A stretch of 9,334 bases of DNA from Holophagaceae bacterium (GTDB taxonomy: Bacteria; Acidobacteriota; Holophagae; Holophagales; Holophagaceae). Under the pieces are notes generated by a model, which made no database searches, was not told where the DNA came from, and was given only the letters and a program-made list of their open reading frames with translations. Positions 5,689-9,334 of the stretch are shown here, piece after piece. Positions within the stretch are counted from its first letter, which is position 1; each line of letters begins with the position of its first letter. The position numbers and the translations under genes are program-made. The stretch lies in assembly GCA_025355915.1 (NCBI GenBank), contig JANXYT010000147.1, positions 1-9,334 on the forward strand, in the 5' to 3' direction.

Positions 5689-5734
5689 CTCCAAAACGTT
5701 AAGGGCGCCTCATGGCGCCCTTAACGTTTTGGAG
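5689..5734. terminator. Strong bidirectional hairpin terminator, perfect 21-base arms
   Basis: Arms at 5689-5709 and 5714-5734 are perfectly complementary over all 21 bases with a TCAT loop. The GC core (GGGCGCC/GGCGCCC) is flanked by AAAACGTT on the left and AACGTTTT on the right, so either strand gives a GC stem followed by a U-rich 3' side. It lies 13 bases after the AraC-type gene stop and 22 bases before the end of the convergent gene, so it can serve both. Confidence 0.9.
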
Positions 5735-5755
5735 ATAGGCAAGAGAAGCTGACCC

Positions 5756-6064
5756 TCAGGGTTTGCACACCTTGCAGGCCTTGTAACCGGCCTTGTCGGC
5801 TTCGGCAGCGGAGGCGAACGAGGTCTTGTTGGCGTCCTTCATCTTCGCGGCGAGCTTGCAGTCGGCGCGATGGTAGATCTTGGAATCCTTGTTGGCCAGG
5901 ATGGCGCCCGTGGTGGCCGCAGCCTTGGCGGGAGCAGCCGGCGCGGGTTTCGCCGCAGGCGCGGCGGGAGCGGCCTTCGTGGCGGGGGCGGGCTTCGTCT
6001 TGGGATCCTGGGCGACGGCGGCCACGGAGGCCGCGAGAAGGAGGGTGAGCAGGACTCGGTTCAT
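5756..6064 (-). CDS. Small exported protein with Ada-like metal-binding domain
   Basis: The 102-residue protein starts with a clear signal peptide (MNRVLLTLLLAASVAAVA, likely cut after Ala18), followed by a low-complexity Lys/Pro/Ala linker (about 22-50). It ends in a compact domain (about 55-102) with YHRADCK (64-70), FASAAEADKAGYKACKVCKP (83-102). The pattern of H65-x3-C69-x27-C97-x2-C100 closely follows the zinc site of the Ada N-terminal domain (C38-x3-C42-x26-C69-x2-C72) and the C-terminal domain of some secreted nucleases. The first Cys of that set, which accepts methyl groups in Ada, is His here, so zinc binding is likely but methyl transfer is not. The start is preceded by AGGAG with good spacing. 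It lies 49 bases after the amidase gene on the same strand, likely one transcript. Confidence 0.8.
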   Translation of the reverse strand: MNRVLLTLLLAASVAAVAQDPKTKPAPATKAAPAAPAAKPAPAAPAKAAATTGAILANKDSKIYHRADCKLAAKMKDANKTSFASAAEADKAGYKACKVCKP

Positions 6065-6113
6065 GGGATCTCCTGGAGGGAAGGGCCCAGGGTGCAGGGG
6101 GGCGCCGCTTCTG

Positions 6114-7724
6114 TCAACGGGGAACCGGGGCGGTCGGGGCGAACCGTGGCGCCCGGCGGGCGCGCGTGGCCTGCTCGAAGCCGTAGGCCAGGGTCAGCAG
6201 GCTGCCCTCCTGCCAGGGGCCGCCCACGAAGGACAGCCCCACGGGCAGCCCGAAGGCGAAGCCGGCTGGCACGGTGATATGCGGGCACCCGGCCACCGCC
6301 CCGGGGCTGGAAAAGCTCAGGCTGGAGCTGTCGCCATTGAGGTGATCGATGAGCCAGGCGGGCCCGCCGGTGGGGCCCACCAGGGCCTGCAGCTGGTGCT
6401 TCTCCAGCAGGCCGGTGATATCCCGCCGGGCCTGGGCACAGGTTTCCAGAGCCTTGAGGTAGGCGGGATCTGCCAGGGATCCCTTGGCCTGGGCCTGCTT
6501 CAGGAGCTCCTGACCGAAGAAGGGCAGCTCGTCCGTGCGCCGGGCCTCGTTGAAGGCCATCAGCCCGGCCAGATCCTTCACCAACCCACCCCGGCCCGCG
6601 AGGTAGGCGTCCAGGTCCGCCTTGAATTCGTAGAGCAGCACCTCGAATTCCGCATCGTCGTAGGCCGCGGATTTCAGCTCCACCTCCACCAGCGTGGCGC
6701 CCTGGGCCTTCAGGGCCTCCAGGGCGGGCTGGATCACGGCATCCACATGGGCGTGGACGCCCATGTGGTTCTTCACCAGGCCGAGGCGGGCGCCCTTCAG
6801 CCCATTCTTCACAAGAAACCGGGTGTAGTCCGCCTCCCGCCGGGTGTCCGCCTCGCGGGTGGCGGCATCCTTGGGATCGGTTCCCGCCAGCACGTTCAGC
6901 AGGATCGCCGCGTCGCGGACCGTGCGCGTCATGGGCCCGGCCGTGTCCTGGGTGTGAGAAATGGGGATGATGCCGCTGCGGCTCACCAAGCCCACGGTGG
7001 GTTTGAATCCCACCAGGCCGTTCGCATTGGCGGGGCTCACCACGGAGCCATCCGTTTCCGTGCCCACGGCCACCGCGCACAGGCTGGCCGCCGCGGCCGC
7101 GCCGGACCCGGAACTGGAACCACTGGGGCTGCGGTCCAGGGCGTAGGGATTCCGCGTCTGTCCGCCCCGTCCGCTCCAGCCGCTGCTGCTGCGGGTGGAA
7201 CGGAAATTCGCCCACTCGCTGAGGTTCGTCTTGCCCAGAATCACGGCGCCCGCGGCGCGGAGTTTCTGCACGATGAAAGCATCCACCTTGGGAGGCGGGG
7301 CATCCGCCAGGGCCAGCGATCCCGCCGTGGTCTTCATGCCGTCGGCGGTATCGATGTTGTCCTTGATGAGCACCGGAATGCCATGCAGCGGCCCGCGCAC
7401 CTTCCCGGCTTTGCGTTCAACATCCAGGGCCTTGGCGATGGTCAGGGCCTCCGCGTTCAGCTCGATGACCGCGTTCAGCTTCGGCCCGGTTTGATCCAGA
7501 GCCCGGATGCGGGCCTGGTACCTCCGCACCAGATTCGCCGCGGTCCATCGCCCTGCCGCCAGACCGGCCTGAAGGCCGTCCACGGTGGCCTCCTCCAGCA
7601 CCAATCCCTTGGCCGCCGGAGCCGTTTTCAGGTCGCCTCCCAGGAGCGCCGCGGCGCCCGTGGCCAAGCCCGCACCCAGGAAGGCGCGGCGGTCGAGGGA
7701 AAGGGATTCGGCGCGGCGCGGCAT
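6114..7724 (-). CDS. Tat-exported amidase, peptide-amidase type
   Basis: This 536-residue amidase-signature enzyme hydrolyses a C-N amide bond. The N terminus SLDRRAFLGAGLATGAAALL (9-28) is a twin-arginine signal, so the enzyme is probably folded in the cytoplasm and exported. The Ser-cisSer-Lys triad is visible as Lys121 in GIPVLIKDNID, Ser203 in PSGSSSGSG and Ser227 in GTETDGSVVSPA; the 24-residue spacing between the serines equals that in peptide amidase from Stenotrophomonas. The GLVSRSGIIPISHTQDTAGP segment (245-264) is also characteristic of that branch, not of GatA. GatA itself is unlikely because of the signal and the absence of gatB/gatC. The substrate could be C-terminal peptide amides or other amides. 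The ATG at 7724 is preceded by AAGGA. Gene 6064-5756 follows. Confidence 0.88.
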   Translation of the reverse strand: MPRRAESLSLDRRAFLGAGLATGAAALLGGDLKTAPAAKGLVLEEATVDGLQAGLAAGRWTAANLVRRYQARIRALDQTGPKLNAVIELNAEALTIAKALDVERKAGKVRGPLHGIPVLIKDNIDTADGMKTTAGSLALADAPPPKVDAFIVQKLRAAGAVILGKTNLSEWANFRSTRSSSGWSGRGGQTRNPYALDRSPSGSSSGSGAAAAASLCAVAVGTETDGSVVSPANANGLVGFKPTVGLVSRSGIIPISHTQDTAGPMTRTVRDAAILLNVLAGTDPKDAATREADTRREADYTRFLVKNGLKGARLGLVKNHMGVHAHVDAVIQPALEALKAQGATLVEVELKSAAYDDAEFEVLLYEFKADLDAYLAGRGGLVKDLAGLMAFNEARRTDELPFFGQELLKQAQAKGSLADPAYLKALETCAQARRDITGLLEKHQLQALVGPTGGPAWLIDHLNGDSSSLSFSSPGAVAGCPHITVPAGFAFGLPVGLSFVGGPWQEGSLLTLAYGFEQATRARRAPRFAPTAPVPR

Positions 7725-7849
7725 GGGTCGTCCTTGAAGGGGGGTGAGGAAAGCTTACCTCCGGAACCCGCCGGTACCTGGCGTCCATTCGCCGATCCGC
7801 CCTCGCGGTGGCTCCGGCACCCGACGATCCTGAACCCGTGGAGGCTCCC

Positions 7850-8044
7850 ATGGCCGCGTTCCTGCTCTGGTTCATCCTGCTGGTGATCTGCTGGCCCCTG
7901 GCGCTCCTGGCGCTGATCCTCTACCCACTGATCTGGCTGGTGCTCCTGCCGTTCCGCATCCTGGGCTTCGCGGTGGAGGGCGCCTTTGGAATCGTGAAGG
8001 GTTTGTTCCTGCTGCCGGCGCGGATCCTCCAGGGGAAAAGCTAG
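7850..8044 (+). CDS. 64-residue membrane protein
   Basis: The ATG at 7850 follows GTGGAGG closely, which decides against the in-frame ATG at 7808. The protein is almost wholly hydrophobic: one long segment (about 3-33) with a helix break at WPLALLALILYPL, and a second amphipathic or short membrane segment (about 36-58), ending in basic ARILQGKS. Pro16 and Pro26 and Pro34 kink the hydrophobic run. There is no cleavable signal. I do not recognise the family and no function can be given. It diverges from the amidase gene (125 bases apart), so the space between them holds promoters for both, though no clear consensus boxes were seen. Confidence 0.75.
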   Translation: MAAFLLWFILLVICWPLALLALILYPLIWLVLLPFRILGFAVEGAFGIVKGLFLLPARILQGKS

Positions 8045-8059
8045 AACAGCACGGGAAAC

Positions 8060-8089
8060 TTGACGGTGGCACACCTCGAAGCGGAATAA
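8060..8089 (+). promoter_or_regulatory. Possible promoter for the 62-residue gene
   Basis: TTGACG at 8060-8065 matches the -35 consensus at 5 of 6 bases. The best -10 at 18 bases' spacing is GAATAA (8084-8089), a weak match. It sits about 85 bases before the gene start in a gap without other features. Low confidence because of the poor -10. Confidence 0.25.
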
Positions 8090-8174
8090 GGTGGCGTGAG
8101 AGGGCCAGAAGCCCGATATTTTCTGTGGGTGTGGGCGGCAGCAGACCTGGCTCGTCCGCGCAGGGGAGGCCACC

Positions 8175-8363
8175 ATGGATCTCTATCTTGACGAAAGAGA
8201 AACACAGCTTCTGATGGGGCTGCTTGAGCGCGACCTTGAGGAACTCCGCCGGGAAATCCATCACACGGACACCCGGTCCTTCAAGGCCGACCTCAAGGCC
8301 GACGAGGCGTTGATGGAGGGCATGCTCTGGAAGCTGAAGACCCCGATGGCCATGGGGATCTGA
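8175..8363 (+). CDS. 62-residue acidic helical protein, conserved hypothetical type
   Basis: The protein begins MDLYLDERETQLLMGLLERD and is rich in Glu, Asp, Lys and Arg with leucines at helical spacing, so one or two soluble helices, perhaps a short coiled coil, are expected. Small proteins of this look (MDLYLDE...LL..LLERELEELR) occur widely in bacteria, without known function. The ATG at 8175 is preceded by an excellent GGGGAGG. A short internal repeat, AAGGCCGACctc followed by AAGGCCGACga (8283-8303), encodes KADLKADE. It ends 10 bases before the end of convergent purL, with no hairpin obvious between them. Confidence 0.75.
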   Translation: MDLYLDERETQLLMGLLERDLEELRREIHHTDTRSFKADLKADEALMEGMLWKLKTPMAMGI

Positions 8364-8373
8364 AGGAACCGGA

Positions 8374-9334
8374 TCAGGCCAGGGCCGCTTCCAGCGCCCC
8401 CGCATGGAGGCCTTTCAGTTCTGCCGCATCGGCATCCAGCAGGGGCTGGCCATCCACGGCGAGGGTGGTGCGCGGTCCGCCGGTGGTGCCGATCTTGGCG
8501 AAGGGCAAGCGGTGGGTGGCGCAGAGGCTGGCCAAGCTGCCTTCGCCCTCGGGCCCCACGCTCACCACGATGCGCCCGGAGGTCTCCCCGAAGAGCAGGC
8601 TGTCGAGGCGCAAACCCCTGCGGTTGAGCATCAATTGGCAACCCATGTCGCCACCGAAGGCGCTCTCCAACGCCGCCACCAGCAGGCCGCCCTCGCTGGT
8701 GTCGTGGGCGCTGCGGATGAGGCCCAGGCGAATGCCCTCGCGCACGCAGGCCTGGAGCCGCAGTTCCTCGTCCAGGCGCAGTTCGGGGCAGGCGCCTTCC
8801 ACCCTGCCGGTGCGCAGCTTCAGGTACTCGCTGCCCCCCAGTTCGTCGCGGGTCTCACCCAGCATGAAGATGCCGTCATGGGCGGCGCGGAAACCCGAAC
8901 CGCAGATGCGATTGCCCACTTTGGAAAGGGCCGTGGCATCGGGCGCTCCCACCATCACCTGGCCCGCGCAGTCCTCCACCAGACCCACGGCGGCGATCAT
9001 GGGCGTGGGGAAGATGCTCTGGCCTTCGGTGTCGTTGTAGAGGCTGACGTTGCCGCTGACGATGGGCACGTCCAACGCGAGGCAGGCCTGGCGAATGCCC
9101 AGGCAGCCCTGCTCGAAGGTCCACATGTTCTCGGGTTTCTCGGGATTGCCGTAGTTCAGGCAGTCCGTGAGGCCGATGGGCTCGGCACCCACACAGGCCA
9201 GGTTGCGGCAGGCCTCGGCCACGGCGTGGGCCGCGCCCCAGAAGGGATCCAGGTAGCAGAAGCGGCTGTTGCAGTCGCTGCTCATGGCCACGGCCTTGCC
9301 CGTATCCTGGCCCGCCTCGTCCTTCACCCGGATG
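8374..9334 (-). CDS. purL: FGAM synthase large subunit PurL, C-terminal part (runs off right edge)
   Basis: PurL carries the ATP-dependent step that turns FGAR plus ammonia into FGAM. About 319 C-terminal residues are visible, from ...IRVKDEAGQD to the stop at 8374. They include the second AIRS-like half: MSSDCNSRFCYLDPFWGA, AHAVAEACRNLACVGAEPIG with LTDCLNYGNPEKPE, the VPIVSGNVSLYNDT box, GSGFRAAHDGIFMLGE, and the AHDTSEGGLLVAALE box in the ATP-grasp-like C-terminal subdomain. There is no C-terminal glutaminase domain after it, which means this is the short PurL that needs separate PurS and PurQ, both present 3.7 kb away on the other strand. The codon at 9327 is GTG inside the frame, not a start; the gene continues beyond the window. 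Confidence 0.96.
   Translation of the reverse strand, partial: IRVKDEAGQDTGKAVAMSSDCNSRFCYLDPFWGAAHAVAEACRNLACVGAEPIGLTDCLNYGNPEKPENMWTFEQGCLGIRQACLALDVPIVSGNVSLYNDTEGQSIFPTPMIAAVGLVEDCAGQVMVGAPDATALSKVGNRICGSGFRAAHDGIFMLGETRDELGGSEYLKLRTGRVEGACPELRLDEELRLQACVREGIRLGLIRSAHDTSEGGLLVAALESAFGGDMGCQLMLNRRGLRLDSLLFGETSGRIVVSVGPEGEGSLASLCATHRLPFAKIGTTGGPRTTLAVDGQPLLDADAAELKGLHAGALEAALA

Noticed and set aside
4846..5694. A 282-codon minus-strand frame opposite the AraC-type regulator
   Set aside because: It is a shadow frame; the plus strand carries a full AraC-type signature and the terminator placement fits the plus-strand gene.
5880..7886. A 668-codon open frame on the plus strand opposite the amidase and exported protein genes
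   Set aside because: It is an antisense shadow caused by high GC at third positions. The composition is Gly/Gln/His/Arg-rich without domains, while the minus-strand amidase has a full catalytic triad.
1..9334. CRISPR arrays, tRNA or rRNA genes, toxin-antitoxin pairs
   Set aside because: No regularly spaced repeats, no cloverleaf-like or rRNA sequence, and no convincing pair of such genes was seen on either strand.

Overview
The window looks like chromosomal DNA from a high-GC Gram-negative bacterium. Lipid A synthesis (lpxB), the short PurL/PurS/PurQ form of FGAM synthase, tight overlaps (ATGA, TGATG, TAATG) and Ala/Pro/Gly/Arg-rich proteins all fit. The gene content and style resemble Acidobacteriota of the Holophaga/Geothrix type. 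That placement is an inference from general resemblance; there is no rRNA here to confirm it.

Region 1 (1-1189) is accessory DNA. From the right edge leftwards, on the minus strand, it reads: a 292-base stretch with no convincing gene (898-1189); an attI-like junction with direct repeats and a possible cassette promoter (778-897); a gene cassette for a 64-residue membrane protein (561-755); a well-formed 124-base integron attC site (428-551); and the start of a second cassette gene (N-terminal zinc-ribbon-like protein). That second gene is cut off near base 261 by the end of an IS3-like insertion sequence, whose orfA runs off the left edge. No integrase gene is visible. Cassette DNA is clearly lower in GC (about 48% for the 64-residue gene) than the rest of the window.

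Region 2 (1190-4713) is core-like. A minus-strand pair, an unrecognised 224-residue protein translationally coupled to lpxB, diverges from a plus-strand set: a DUF2203 protein, an alkyltransferase-like (Atl) DNA repair protein with Trp in place of the acceptor Cys, then purS and purQ, which overlap by one base. PurS and PurQ are the small and glutaminase subunits of FGAM synthase in step 4 of purine synthesis. The large subunit, purL, lies at the far right edge (8374-9334) on the opposite strand.

Region 3 (4714-8363) holds an AraC-type regulator with overlapping palindromes upstream and a very strong perfect hairpin terminator downstream, which also faces the convergent gene. It then has a minus-strand pair: a Tat-exported amidase of the peptide-amidase type, followed by a small exported protein with an Ada-like metal-binding domain. 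Two small plus-strand genes follow, encoding a 64-residue membrane protein and a 62-residue acidic helical protein.

The most notable item is the integron-type cassette array without an integrase, inserted beside lpxB and later hit by an IS. A second is the exported Ada-N-like domain in which a His stands where Ada has its methyl-accepting Cys.
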